Assembly: GCA_009761415.1 (NCBI GenBank)
Contig: QUOL01000003.1
Coordinates: 2,480,001 to 2,544,000 of the forward strand
DNA length: 64,000 nt
Source: Sarcomyxa edulis
Taxonomy: Eukaryota; Basidiomycota; Agaricomycetes; Agaricales; Mycenaceae
Direction: 5' to 3'
Shown: one piece after another, positions 48,921 through 60,336 of the stretch
Position numbering within the stretch: position 1 is the first letter of the stretch
Layout of the letters: the number at the start of each line of letters is the position of its first letter
Program-made: the position numbers and the translations under genes
The notes under the pieces: model-generated
Told to the model about the DNA's origin: nothing
The model's database searches: none
What the model saw: only the letters and a program-made list of their open reading frames with translations

Positions 48921-51739
48921 ATGTCCAAGTCTGACATTCATCCTGATGTCAAGGACCGTGAAAAAGAGACTACAGGACCCTCCATTCACACGACCGACCT
49001 GGGGGTATGGCGTGTTTTGACGCTGAAGAAATCTATGTTCGATTTCAGAGGAGAGTGGCAGTTTGTCGTGTCCGTGCTCCCTCTCTTGCGCCGCCTTTTT
49101 GTAGATCTGTTCAACCTGGGACCATTTCTCTTCTTGTGTATCATTATGGTAAGGATATGGGATAGCCTGGGGCCTGTCCTACTGCTCCAGCTGTCTAGTC
49201 GTCTTCTTACCGTTGTCAGTCATTGCTTTGGCCTCGATTTTTTTTTTTCCGTCTTGATGTCGTCTTCTGTGAATGTAGATCGAAGTTGGTCTGATCAAGG
49301 GACACCCTGATACTGAAGCCATCGTATTTGCCGTTGCGACTCGTCTCATTTTTGTGGTCATCGCAGCAGTCATCCGTTCTTGGAGGTCAGCGGCATTCCC
49401 GACCGGATATCTATATTATGGCTGATCATCGCTTCATGGTTTGACAGAGATAGGATCCTCCCCATCTTTCAAACGCGTGTGATTTTGCATTACGAAAAAA
49501 TCATGCTGCGAGGTATTGACTTCATCGTCATTGACCGTTGCTGTCCAGCACTTATCGGTACTATTAAGTTCGACTGCAAACGGACTTACCGACATCGCAA
49601 GGTCAGCTCAAACCTTCCAGTCTTGTCTATCCACTGAACCATACCAGAAAATACTGCAAACTCCTTCGTCGATCCTGGACGAGCTTAGAAAGGGTTTGAT
49701 CGCACGTTGAAGTTGATTGAAACCTTGTTTGCGGCTACCTCTCAAATAGCTTTCATTGTCCATTCGACACGAAATCATGGATACTGGTTCTTCATACTCT
49801 GCATAGCCAAACCTTTCCTGCAGGTTGCGTCTCGTCGAGAGCTTTCTTCCAGACGTAGATTCTTTCCGTCCTCTCCCTTACGGGCCTCACTCATTCTTCA
49901 TCCTTCTCAGCTCATGTTGCCTATCCAATCAATACTGACTATATCCGTATGCAATCCCTTACGGAACTTGCTAGACCTGGTTATAGACAAGATGTGATTA
50001 CTGGAAACAGTATTGGACATGTGTTAGCAGGTAAAGCACTCCTTTCAACGTCGTAGTTTTGTCTGTCTCACATATACCTTCTTATAGCATACAGGAAAGC
50101 TCGAAAGGCCCTTGAAGATACCGCAATCGATGAACCCAATCAGCTCTGGAGACGTCATGCCACCCCCTGGTTCAACATCTTATATCAGCTTAGCGCTGAT
50201 TTACCTATGGTAAGTCTTCATCCAAGCTCGTATCAATATCTTTACCGACTTCATTCTAGGTCCATTACGCTACTAACGCTATCTTAAATCCTACAAACCT
50301 ATCCTTAACATCAATCGCTATACTCCAACAATCTTCGACGCTGCTGCGTAGGACCTTTGAAGGCATATTTTGGGTCTTATGGAGGGCTCGCGAAGATTGG
50401 AACGATGTAGAGCATATCTACGAAGTTCAGGATATCAAGAATATGGTCGTCGATGGAGAGCTCAATTATCCCAATCCTACTGGAGAGCAATGCAAAGGCA
50501 TGGCGCTTGAACTGCGGTTTGTCTCTATTTTCTTTTTCCTTGTTCCTCCACCAAGGTAATCGTCCATGTCCATCAGGAACGTCAAAGTTGCCTACCCGGG
50601 CAGCAAATCCACCGTGAACGCACTGAATGGTGCATCATTCTCCATCAAGGCAGGCCAATTGGTCGTATTGGTCGGTCCGTGAACAAATTACAAATCTTCC
50701 TTTGTGTCTTCTTATTGAGTCCTTAGGTGCGAACGGAAGCGGAAAGTCTACCATTGTCAATATCCTGACGAGATTGTACGATGTCGACGAAGGGCAGGTC
50801 CTGGTCGACGGCCAGGACATACGGCAGTATAAGATCTCCCCGCTTCGAGAAGCTATTGCCACCCTAACGCAAGACCACAAGTTGTATCCTTTGTCTATCC
50901 CTGAAAACATCGGTCTCGGTAATCCAGATAGCGGCATCTCATATATGGACATGGTTGTGGGTTCTGCCAAACAAGGGGGTGCTCTCAGCGTCATTTCAAA
51001 GCTAGTGCAGGGTCTTGAGACTGTACTTGATCCTCCCAAATTGGTCCGCGGATCACATTTCAGAGACCACGAACCCCTTCGGACAGAATTTGAGAAGATC
51101 GAAAAAAGTGTAGATGTATCGGGTGCGTAGTACTTCACCCTCGGCTTCGATGCGATAGAGGTAATCTAGGTGGAGAACGGCAAAGGCTCGTCGCGTATGT
51201 AGATGCCATGAAGATCTGCAGTCTAAATCTACTGATGATCCGTTGAATCCACAGTTCCCGAACCTTCATGCGCATCAACTCCAGCAAAGTAAGGTTTGTA
51301 GCGGTCGATGAGCCGAGCTCAATTCTTGACCCCGAAGGTGAATGGGAACTGTTCAAGAACCTCAGAGACATTCAACAAGGGAAAACGATGATTTTTGTCA
51401 CACATCGGTTCGGTCATTCGACGAAATATGCAGATCTGATATTGTGCGTGTTTTGTCCCATGAATGTCGACAAATTTGACATCGACATTTGTTCCAACGA
51501 GTAGATGCATGAAAGATGGCGAAATTGCTGAAGCTGGTACCTACGAAGAGCTTATCAACACAAATGGCGAGTACACCAAGTTATACAATATTCAGGCTCG
51601 TGCCTTTGTCGACGTTACTAGTGCGAAGGTATGCCTCTCCAAGATTGTCCTTGTGAATCTATACTATAAAACACAGTTGTTTTCGCACGCTCAAATGTGC
51701 CCGAGACGCCCGAGACAAAAAGTCGTTCTGATTGGCTGA
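48921..51739 (+). CDS. ABCB-type ABC transporter, half-molecule
   Basis: Membrane transporter with one transmembrane region and one nucleotide-binding domain, as in agaricomycete HMT1/STE6-like half transporters. It starts MSKSDIHPDVKDREKE. Membrane segments include LFNLGPFLFLCIIMVRIWDS, AIVFAVATRLIFVVIAAVIR and AATSQIAFIVHS..GYWFFILCIAKPFL. The NBD is complete: Walker A LVGANGSGKSTIVNIL, Q-loop ATLTQDHKLYPLSIPENI, signature SGGERQRLVASRTFMR assembled across the intron after residue VDVSG, Walker B VRFVAVDEPSSILDPEG and H-loop MIFVTHRFGHS. A D-loop-like SSILDPEG follows. The exon borders between 49500 and 50000 are unsure because the sequence there has drifted from what I remember. A 48-nt in-frame intron may lie near the end (from 51630); either way the frame stops at 51739. 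Substrate unknown. Confidence 0.83.
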
Positions 51740-51783
51740 CGGTCACGTTCAAACTCTCGCTCATCGCTCATCCGGTCTTCGAG

Positions 51784-51843
<60 letters not shown>

Positions 51844-53738
51844 CAAGATCATTTGTAGCTATCTTATCTGTTTATTCCACACTCTCTTTCTTAGCTGTGA
51901 ACTTACAATAACCCAACAATAACCCAGAAAGAAAAATATCGCGAATCATATTAATTACATGTGAGTAAGAGACTCAAAGAGACTGGATAGCTTTTCTAGC
52001 CTGAGCGAGAACTCACTCATGTTTGTAGGCCCGAGAACTCAAAGAATGATTTCACTAATCACCTCAACTTCCCCCAGCCTCACCAGATGTGTGTTCCTGC
52101 AGCTACAAGCGACGCGACGAATATATCGACATGATAATTCCACTCTGGCGACACGTCAACACCTGGAACTACATATCTCTCGAACCTCACTCTGCTGACC
52201 ATGTAATGACCAGAACAAACTCGGAATCCCAGACACGTGAGATCTGGAGTAGCCGTTGACCCAGCAACGAAGCATCGCTGGACTCTCCGCATTTCTTCGG
52301 ACTCTCGGAACGTGTATCGCGTTGCCCGAATATCATTGAGTTTACTGGCTAACCTTGAGGTATTCGACATACATCTCTGACAAGCACCTCATTAACCCCT
52401 CAGTGCACACGGGATCTCGCTGCCCAGAATGTATATCAGCACAACAGTGCTCTTGCCTTCATGGGCGAGGGTTATTGGTATCGCACTTTCAAGTTCAAGG
52501 GATCCTGGACATTCATTGGGGCACGGGCTGGGATTCAAAACCTCACGCTATCCAAGTAAAGGGGAATCTCAATCACCCCGCGATCTCACATTTGGGATGG
52601 TGTAGATTCGCGAGCCCAACCGATTGAAGGTAGGTCTAAATTACGGTTCGTTATTCGGGCAACGCAACTGCATAGTGGCTAACAGCTATCAGATATGGGA
52701 AAGCCACAACTGTATCAGTTGTGAGCACCAGCCTCTCAAAACACCCAACCGCATTGCCGAGAACGAGAAAGCTACGACCGATATATCGATGACCATATAC
52801 GCTCAACAGACTGCGTCATGAGACGGATTTATGTGCGTACGTGTGTTCCTGCCAAATGTGATGTCTCCATATATTGATAGAAGAAAATCAACAGATAATC
52901 GGGATCGACGGCAGGGTTTTGACAATGGTATAGATGTCTTCAACAACCCACGGGAACTTCGCTATGCTGCTCTCATCTACTCCGTCAATCTTTCGAGAAT
53001 AGCACAAGTCTTCGGTGCTTGCCGTGACCACGAACAGAGTGCTCTTGCCTCCACGGGTGGGGAACACGGGTAGTCAGACATCCATGGGGCATTTCCGTCA
53101 TACTCAACCCTACATCTACGATCCCCACGACGGGGTGTATTATTGTGTGCGCCGAAATGACAAGCTCCATATAAAATATATATATTACTGCTCATTCGAA
53201 AAGTTTCGCAATCTTCTGTGCTGTACTGCTTGCCTGACGTAGTCACGGGTAACTGCTAGTCATTCATTAATATCTCTTCAGCAGTGATTTGTTGTCCCAT
53301 GCGCAAGCGGTATTTGAGCCTAGTAATGGTCAATGTTGATCCTAATGTCAAATGGTGCTCTATCCCTGGCATGAATCGTCAGATCTCGTTCGATGTGCAT
53401 TGCATCATGAGACTCTCTCGCATCATACTTCGGCTTGTGCTCTTACTTTGTCCGCATTCACTGGAAAGCATTCGACAGAAGTCATATTTTCCTAGAGCTG
53501 TAATTTCTGAGTCTTCAGATCATAGCACCCAGCATTATCTGGTTTACGATATACAATCTCTGTCCAGACTGTCGTGAATAAGAGCGAAGAAGAGCCACCC
53601 CAAAGCCACCCGGGTGAGGAGGCAAATAGCCGGCCAATCGGAGTCCGTGGACTTATGATCGCGGACCCGGCAGCGACCGCTCACAGCGCTCCGATTTCTA
53701 AACGCATTTCTCGAGTCAATTCTCTTTCTCCAACCACC
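51740..53738. other. Long intergenic gap with CT microsatellite
   Basis: About 2 kb before the superoxide dismutase gene. It contains the CT run at 51793-51840 and many short open frames on both strands with no recognisable family. A stem-like similarity gtgctcttgcct..gg occurs near 52449 and 53041. A degraded or very divergent gene could be hidden here. Confidence 0.5.
51793..51840. repeat. (CT)24 microsatellite
   Basis: Twenty-four uninterrupted CT units 50 bp after the ABC transporter stop codon, flanked by further T/C-rich sequence. It may be part of a pyrimidine-rich 3' or promoter region. Confidence 0.95.
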
Positions 53739-54813
53739 ATGTTCTCAATCGCTCGTTCTGCTCTTCGCCCTGCCCTTCTGACACGTTCTCTGGCTGTGCC
53801 TGCTAGTACTGCTTCTATTCACACTTTGCCCGAATTGCCGTATGCTTATGAGGTACGTCGCGTCGACATTTCAGTGTGGAATCCAGAACATAACAACCAT
53901 GTCAGGCTCTTGAACCATACATCTCGGGAGAGATCATGAAGCTTCACCATCAGAAGCATCACCAGGCCTATGTCAATGGCCTCAACGCTGCTGAGGAGTC
54001 CTACGCCAAAACTACATCAACGAAGGCACAAATCGCTCTGCAGTCTGCTTTGAAGTTCAACGGTGGAGGCAAGTGACGTCACTTTTTGTAATCCATCGAA
54101 TCCATCTAAGTTGTATACGCAGGGCATATCAACCATTCACTGTTCTGGAAGAATCTTGCTCCAGCTGATGCCGAGGGCGGTAAGCTCGAGGATGGCCTTC
54201 TGAAATCTGCCATCGAACGCGACTTTGGTTCATTTGAGGCATTTAAGACAAAGTTCAACTCTACCACAGCAGCTATTCAGGGTAGTGGCTGGGGATGGCT
54301 AGTGAGTTCACCATGAAAGTCTCGCCAGAGTATCGTCAGGCTGGTAATGACCAAATTTCTCCGTAGGGATACAACCCTAGCACCAAGAAGCTCGAAGTTG
54401 TGACTACCGCTAATCAGGATCCTTTGATTTGTGGGTCCCTCGATCTCCTTCCAAGATTCTCAGTTCACTCACAAACATGTATATAGCGCACACCCCCATC
54501 ATCGGTGTCGACATTTGGGAGCACGTGCGTCATTTTCATTTTAGAGCCTTTCGGGATTGCGTCCTGAATTCATTCGCTTTCGTCCTCAGGCATTCTACCT
54601 ACAGGCATGAGTCCGACTAATCCGTTCTAACTAACATATGCTGACCTTTCACGTCTCTTCCAGTACAAGAACGTTAAGCCTGACGTAAGTCTTGAACCAT
54701 ATATCCCTCAAATCTCCTTCTAATCGACATTCTTTCTGTAGTACCTCAAGGCTATTTGGAGTGTTATCAACTTCAAGGAAGCGGAGAAGAGGCTTGCTGA
54801 AGCTTCAGCGTAA
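53739..54813 (+). CDS. SOD2: Mitochondrial manganese superoxide dismutase
   Basis: Converts superoxide to hydrogen peroxide and oxygen in the mitochondrial matrix. The N-terminal presequence ([19 protein letters not shown]) is basic and hydroxylated, followed by [20 protein letters not shown]. Conserved blocks: [20 protein letters not shown] with two of the metal-binding region histidines, [56 protein letters not shown] with the Asp and His metal ligands. Seven or eight exons; the intron at 54605-54663 uses a GC donor between HAFYLQ and YKNVK because the sequence reads CTACAG|GCATGA and would otherwise stop. The last exon ends [10 protein letters not shown]. Length about 230 residues matches the family. 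The Gln/Gly pattern GSGWGWL is of the Mn/Fe type; manganese use is inferred from the eukaryotic mitochondrial form. Confidence 0.94.
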
Positions 54814-54977
54814 ATCGGTTGATTGTTTATATAACTCACTCAGCAGATTGCCACCTTGTACAAAAGACTTGAACTCATACCCTATTTCTGTAAAGACGTT
54901 TCATCGGGGACAAGGTCGTTCAAGAATAAAGATATTAAAGGTATATGTAAAGAAAGACAAGAGAGAATTCAAGATAT

Positions 54978-56172
54978 CTAGACGGCGTTGCGGGCAGCCT
55001 TCTTATTCATCTTAGCCTCCCTTTTCTGCTTTTCCTCGGGGGTCTCGTCTCTCCACCTGATATCTCCCAGCAATCCAGTGACGAAAGTTTCCCTGACGTT
55101 GAACCCGAAGAGAACGGCTATCGCAATCCATTCCGGGAGCATGTGGAATAGATAAAACGTAACGCGGGCCCCTGTAGTGTTGAGGGACCCGGGCGCAGTA
55201 GACGTGAGGGATGTGGTAGTATTGCCCATGACAGATAGACGATATATGGCCGTCACGCCCTAGAAGAAGGTGTATCAATTGGACGATGAATGTCGATTCG
55301 TCGAACTCACCATCAAGACGGCAAGCGACATTAAGATCGTTGTTGCCTTCCGATTGACTCGAGGCAGTTTCCTATGAGCCCATAACACCACCATCGCAAT
55401 GATGTAAATGAGGAGCAAAGCAACTGCGCAGCTTGCATACCTGTCAGTGATCAGATGAGTGAGACTTTTTACATCATTTCTCAATCAAGGTAGGTGCTTC
55501 GAACCTCAAGTGCATGACGTTATCTGCTTTCTTTTGGTCAGTCATAGCAGACTTGTAATCAAGAGCTGCGATGATCCCCGGGACAGTAGCCGCGAGGAAC
55601 GCAAGACTGATGTAACCTGCAAAAGCGCGAGCCCAAGCTCGTTGGCGTGGTTGGTCAGGGATATGATCCGCGGGTGATGAAAGGTTTCCATCGCCTAGAG
55701 GTTTGTTGAACTCATAGGTCGAGGTCGAGGCCGATCCTTGGGGTATCATTGGAACCGGAGCCATTGGGTTGTTATCTGAGCCGTGACTGGCATTCACGAG
55801 AAGACACCGAAGGAGAGAGACCAGATCTTGACTAATCCCAATGAACCCCATTCCGAAGCTCCATTGAACATAGGATGCAAGTCCTTTGGATCCGCGTTTG
55901 GCTTCGTTGTGGGCTTGGCCAGCTCTTAGAGCGAATATTACCACTCTACAGTCATGTCATTGTCAGCATGAAATCGAGGGATTAGGTTACAGTCCAACGC
56001 ACCGTTCAATGGCAAAAATCATACTTCCAACAAGCAAGAAATTACGAGAGCGTCTGTGTAGCATTCGATAGAAAATCAAAGGTGTCAGGAGAGCGTAGAG
56101 AACAGCAAAGAGTATAGAAGGGACATAATCCTCAGGAAACGGAACGCCGCCGATGGGGGAAGGAAATGTCAT
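54978..56172 (-). CDS. Seven-span fungal membrane protein
   Basis: Polytopic membrane protein with about seven transmembrane helices, resembling fungal RTA1-like/DUF7702-like families, but I cannot place it with confidence. Model starts MTFPSPIGGVPFPEDY and has spans SILFAVLYALLTPLIFYRML, FLLVGSMIFAIERVVIFALR, FGMGFIGISQDLVSLLRCLL, FAGYISLAFLAATVPGIIAA, CAVALLLIYIIAMVVLWAHR, TILMSLAVLMGVTAIYRLSV and FHMLPEWIAIAVLFGFNVRE. A soluble loop rich in Pro/Ser lies between spans 3 and 4 (APVPMIPQGSASTSTYEF). The C-terminus is Lys/Arg-rich (KQKREAKMNKKAARNAV), typical for the cytoplasmic tail or ER retention. Function unknown; in the related RTA1 family lipid-stress roles are known. The gene is convergent with SOD2, 164 bp between stop codons. 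Confidence 0.72.
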
Positions 56173-56827
56173 GTCAATGCAAGTTCCAGACTCTCTGTGA
56201 ATGTTGCTTTGAGGGATTTGACATTCGTCAACTCTCGAAATATGTATCTGAGCTTGTAATATATTCTTCACTGCCAAAGACCTCGTGGTGGAGTCCAGCC
56301 TGCGGGCGTCACGTATCTCCGACGACTCTGGATCAAAGCAAATCAGTCGGGTCCGAGACGGATATGAGGATCATATCGAAGTTAGGCCAGCGCGTGGTGC
56401 AGTACGTTTGAAGCTGCGCAAAGACCCTGTCGGCTCATATCAAGGGGCGAAGTACAAGACCACAACAGGATTTTGATAGGCTTTAGATGGACTGACTGTC
56501 TACGTTGGTGGAGCCGTTCGAATAAGAAGAACCTGTTGCTGACTGAAGCTGTCGAGGAAAGGCTATGCAAAAGGCTCCGCACACAGATTGATGGAGTCTA
56601 TGTTTGCCTATAGTTGCCCGAACTTAGCCCGAACGTTAAACGAGGAAGTACCTAGATTTCTGTCAAGAGATTCGATGTAAGTAATGACAGCTCTTCGTAT
56701 CAGATGAGGGTAATCAAAACTTCAAATGTGGTAACAGGTTCAAGCATGTCGAAATTCGGTGGACGATCATGCATCGTGGCTGTTGAAGATGAGTTTGGAC
56801 AAAGTTTGGGCTTGGTTTGGGCGACCG

Positions 56828-56835
56828 ACGGGATG
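56828..56835. repeat. Left 8-bp target-site duplication of hAT-like element
   Basis: ACGGGATG directly before the element; identical copy at 57632-57639 directly after it. Confidence 0.85.
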
Positions 56836-57631
56836 TAGTGTTGCCGTCGAGGTGAGTTGACCTCGAGGTGGAACTCGCTTCAGTTCGAAAAGAGGCCAAC
56901 TCGTGTGTTCGAAGTGAAGCGAGTTGAACTCGGGAGTTATCGAGTCAGCTCGACCATTTGTCTAAATGCAGTATTTTGCTGATGTAAACTGCCTATCTCG
57001 GACTGTCGCGTGACTGTCGGCTATTCTCGACCTTTCTCGACGCGTCCTTGGTGCTGCCTTGGTGCGTCCTCGTGAAGTCCAGTGAAGCCCTCGTCTTCAG
57101 TAGACCGCTAGATTCAAATTTCAAGCGTGCTATGAGAATTCCTATCCTATGGGCATTCATACATCACCACACACTAAGAATTTCGACGGATGCCAGAGTC
57201 CCTGGCCGCGTCCCGGTCCTTCTCCCGCAACCCCAGCGACGTGAACGTGTCTCTCCTTAAATTCCGTCGTTGTTCTAATCCCTACATCAACTAGCACAAC
57301 AGATTTCACCAAAGAAATCAGCTCAGGCACATCAACTGGCTCGGCATTGGAGGGAGGAAAGGGTCATTGGGAGCTAGAAAGTATGAAGAATCCAACAAAT
57401 CTATGGAAAATATCAAGAAAATATCCTCAGATACCAGAATGATCCAGCCGCCTCTGTCGAACTCTTCGAGTTCCCGGCCTCGATCTCCAGCTCCTTATTG
57501 GCTGAGAGACTGTCCAAATTTGGCTCCAACTCGCGAGCTTCTCGGCAACTCACTTCGTTACAACTCGGAAATTCGAGTTGCAACGAGTTTTCCAACTCGC
57601 TTCGCTTCAATTCGACTCGCGGCAACACTAA
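56836..57631. mobile_element. Non-autonomous hAT-like transposon (MITE class)
   Basis: The ends are perfect 11-bp inverted repeats: TAGTGTTGCCG at 56836-56846 and its inverse CGGCAACACTA at 57621-57631. They are flanked by a perfect 8-bp direct repeat ACGGGATG at 56828-56835 and 57632-57639, the target-site duplication length of hAT transposons, and the TIR begins TAGTGTTGCC as hAT TIRs commonly do. Subterminal regions are full of ACTCGCTTC/GAGTTG-type motifs, as expected for transposase binding sites. The 796 bp between the ends hold no frame resembling a transposase, so it would need a partner supplied in trans. The intact duplication suggests a fairly recent insertion. Confidence 0.85.
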
Positions 57632-57639
57632 CGGGATGG
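57632..57639. repeat. Right 8-bp target-site duplication of hAT-like element
   Basis: ACGGGATG directly after the element; identical to 56828-56835. Confidence 0.85.
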
Positions 57640-58094
57640 GTTCGCGTGAGGACGATAGACAATAGCGAACAACAGCATCTGGACAGCCACTGTTGTGTGA
57701 CTCTTTCGTGACTCTGCTTTTCTCCAACAGTCTACAACTCTTCCCTGCCTTGTCTCTACAACCTGCTTTACCTCTGATAGTGAATCTATAGCCGTCTCAA
57801 CGCCCATGTGTTCGATTTCTCCATTGTTCTACCCACTTGGAAGCTCTGCTGGTCATTCCGCAGTAAAACTGTAGCTCACGTGCACTGCATCCATTATCGA
57901 TTGTGGTGCCAAAGCTGTTGGCGTCTTTAGGAGATTGACTTGCAAAATCGGTAATTATATGGCAAGGAGAATGTGCCGTGCGGTACGCAAATTATGATTA
58001 AATCGAAAGCAATATGAATATAAGTATAGATTTTTGACAGATCCTGGAATAAGGTCACCTGGGGTATCGAAGGCGGGAAATATAGATACAACAA

Positions 58095-59835
58095 CTAAGC
58101 GCGCGCATCCATCGACTGACCGGAAGTCAAAGGTATCCTAACGTCCACACACAGCCCACGCTCTTCCCAGCTTCCTGATCTCTGTCTAGTCGTCAGTGCC
58201 TCCTGCGACCCGCCCGTCATTCTCTGGTTCTCAGGATCCTCCAAGATGGTTCTCCCTATTCTCACAGCGTTATGGTCCTCCATGGCCTGGGACGCTATCC
58301 CAGTCATCTCTCCTTGCAAAGTTGCGACTTCATCCGCGTTCCACCCATCTTCTGGTTTCCTCGCTTCTTCTAAGTCATTACGGGACGGAATAGAACGCAG
58401 GATGGTACGGTGAACGAGGGGTACTGATTGTCCCGTCAGAGGCGTCCTGGCTGGGCTGGACGCTGTCCGTGACCTTCGACTCCCAGAATCGTCCGATGAC
58501 GAGCGGAAAGATGTGGCGTTCGTCTCCGGGGAGTCCATCACACCTGCAGCTGCAGCGACCTTGATGATAGGATAATGCGAAGCTTTGTCCATCATACGGT
58601 GAGCCAACGAGCATTGAAGTCTGTCAGTAGTAGTAACGATAATCAGTCAAACGCCGTTTCCGGTGTGAAAGAGTGCCAAATCGACGCACCCAGGTCCCAA
58701 AACGAATTCCCCCCCTAATTGAGCCACATCTCCTCCATGAGCCCAGATAGGCATCCCATATCGGACTGCCCTGGCGATGACAAACATAAAACCCGCTAGA
58801 GTTCCATGGCGCACGTACTCCCCACGCGTCTTTGGGATGGATGTCCTCCGGGTCTTCGCCATGCCGAGGGCATTATAGACATGGTGAGTTTGGTCTGTGT
58901 AGACTTCATATGGTGTACTGAACATTTCTAAGAGCAAACGTTTCAGGTCATATTCTCGGGATCAGGGTGGAGGAAGAGGCTTACTGCGATAGGTTTTGAT
59001 CATTCTAGGCGATCCATTACTGATGATGACTAGTTTGGTGCAGGCTTTAGTCAACTTCTCTACTGGGATGGTCTGTGAGATCGACACCATGTAATCCTGG
59101 CAATTAGGGCACCTATATATAGAACACGGTGAGTTGGATGTCAAAGTTCGAGCGATGAAACAAGGCGCACCAGAAATGTCTGATGAAGGCGACTATAGTC
59201 TTCTGACCTGACCATAGACTTCCAAAGTTGATGGGGACGCCAGCTTCCGAAACGACTGTCAAGGAAGCTGCATGGGATAACTGTGCCTCAGTGGGAATCG
59301 CAGTCTCGTCGAACGTCTCTGGTGCTGTATCAGAAGTGATAGTTGGAACGACTGCCAATGAAGACTGAGGGTTCAAGCTGGAAAACAAGGTCCTATCAGA
59401 CTTCGTTCGCTTCCCCGAACCGAGGAATCGAAGGGGCTTCGGGATGCGGCTCCTCCTCGACTTCCCTGGGGAATCTTCGTACGGTGTCATGAGATCAGCG
59501 AGAGCGTCCGGATCGAGGGCGTTGTCGTCCCCTGGCTGGGCATTGAGAGATGCCTCTGTACGTCTCGTCTCAATCTCTGAGAAACCAGGATCCCAATGGA
59601 AGACTAGTCGTGGCCCGGTGTTGTTGTACTGGAGCCGTGTAAATCTCTCCTCTGGGCTGGGAGATTTGATGGACGATGGTTCAGAGTGCTCTATGACCTC
59701 TTTACTCCTCGCCGAGTCAAACTCGGTACGCGGCGAGAAGACAATAGGTGATGGTTCGCTGGAAGGAGTCTTGTCCTGCGATGATTCGACGTGGGATCCG
59801 CTTCCTGGAGGAGCTAGGGACGACGAGGAAGTCAT
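58095..59835 (-). CDS. Peroxiredoxin-like thioredoxin-fold protein (AhpC/TSA-like, PRXL2/AAED1 group)
   Basis: Predicted thiol redox protein. It starts MTSSSSLAPPGSGSHVESSQ; an upstream in-frame ATG at 59898 would add 21 residues. The first 200 residues are a disordered Ser/Pro-rich region with a basic patch (RRSRIPKPLRFLGSGKRTK). The thioredoxin fold begins near FGSLWSGQKTIVAFIRHFW and carries the CxxC motif WCPNCQDYM, created across an intron (TTC TG|G TGC), then ISQTIPVEKLTKACTKLVII, YEVYTDQTHHVYNALGMAKT and GEYVRHGTLAGFMFVIARAV. The final exon is a 170-residue basic, Ser/Arg-rich tail (SSSDDSGSRRSRTASSPART) without a domain. This tail is unusual for the family. Substrate or partner unknown; a role in peroxide or lipid redox control is inferred from relatives. 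Confidence 0.82.
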
Positions 59836-60336
59836 AATGTTAGAATGTGGGCATAGGAATTCGAGTCGAGTGCAGATATAGTCAGTATCAGTAAGCACGG
59901 AGGCAAAAGTGCGAAGCCCCTAAGTTTCAAACTTGCTGGATTCCGAAGATAGCAGGGCCAAACACCCGCTGCCATCGACTGCGCTGGTCACCCAAAAATG
60001 GCGTTCGGCAAGATCCGAATAACCGAAGTAGGATGATCTTCAACTTTCCCTATTTATCGGGTCCTACTATCTCCTATAGATCTCACATCTGTCTCACTCA
60101 AATATCAAGACGCGACGAGGTCGAGGCACGTCCATGAACGGGCAGATCGCGTCGGCTAAAGGGTTATCTATTTTTTGCGGTGGATAGAAACTGAAGTTAT
60201 AGTACAATACAGTAAAGATAGCAAGTAAACGAGTCCAATAACTGATCAAAAGTCCAATGGCTGTATACTACACGGATTGGGTATAACAAGGGACTGATAA
60301 CTCCGACGAGACGGGATAAAGAAGCGTGATCAGCCT
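59836..60336. other. Intergenic, peroxiredoxin-like promoter
   Basis: Interval of 501 bp between the peroxiredoxin-like gene start and the PalI/SUR7 gene stop, both on the minus strand. No other feature is supported. Confidence 0.5.

Larger units (their letters stand above)
56173..58094. other. Gene-free region with an inserted hAT-like element
   Basis: About 1.9 kb between the divergent start of the seven-span gene and the 3' end of the peroxiredoxin-like gene. Only the hAT-like element (56836-57631) stands out. The flanking sequence shows no supported coding region. Confidence 0.6.

Noticed and set aside
52831..53246. Possible retroelement or duplicated gene around repeated gtgctcttgcct motif
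   Set aside because: Similarity covers only about 20 bp and no reverse transcriptase, integrase or terminal repeats were seen.
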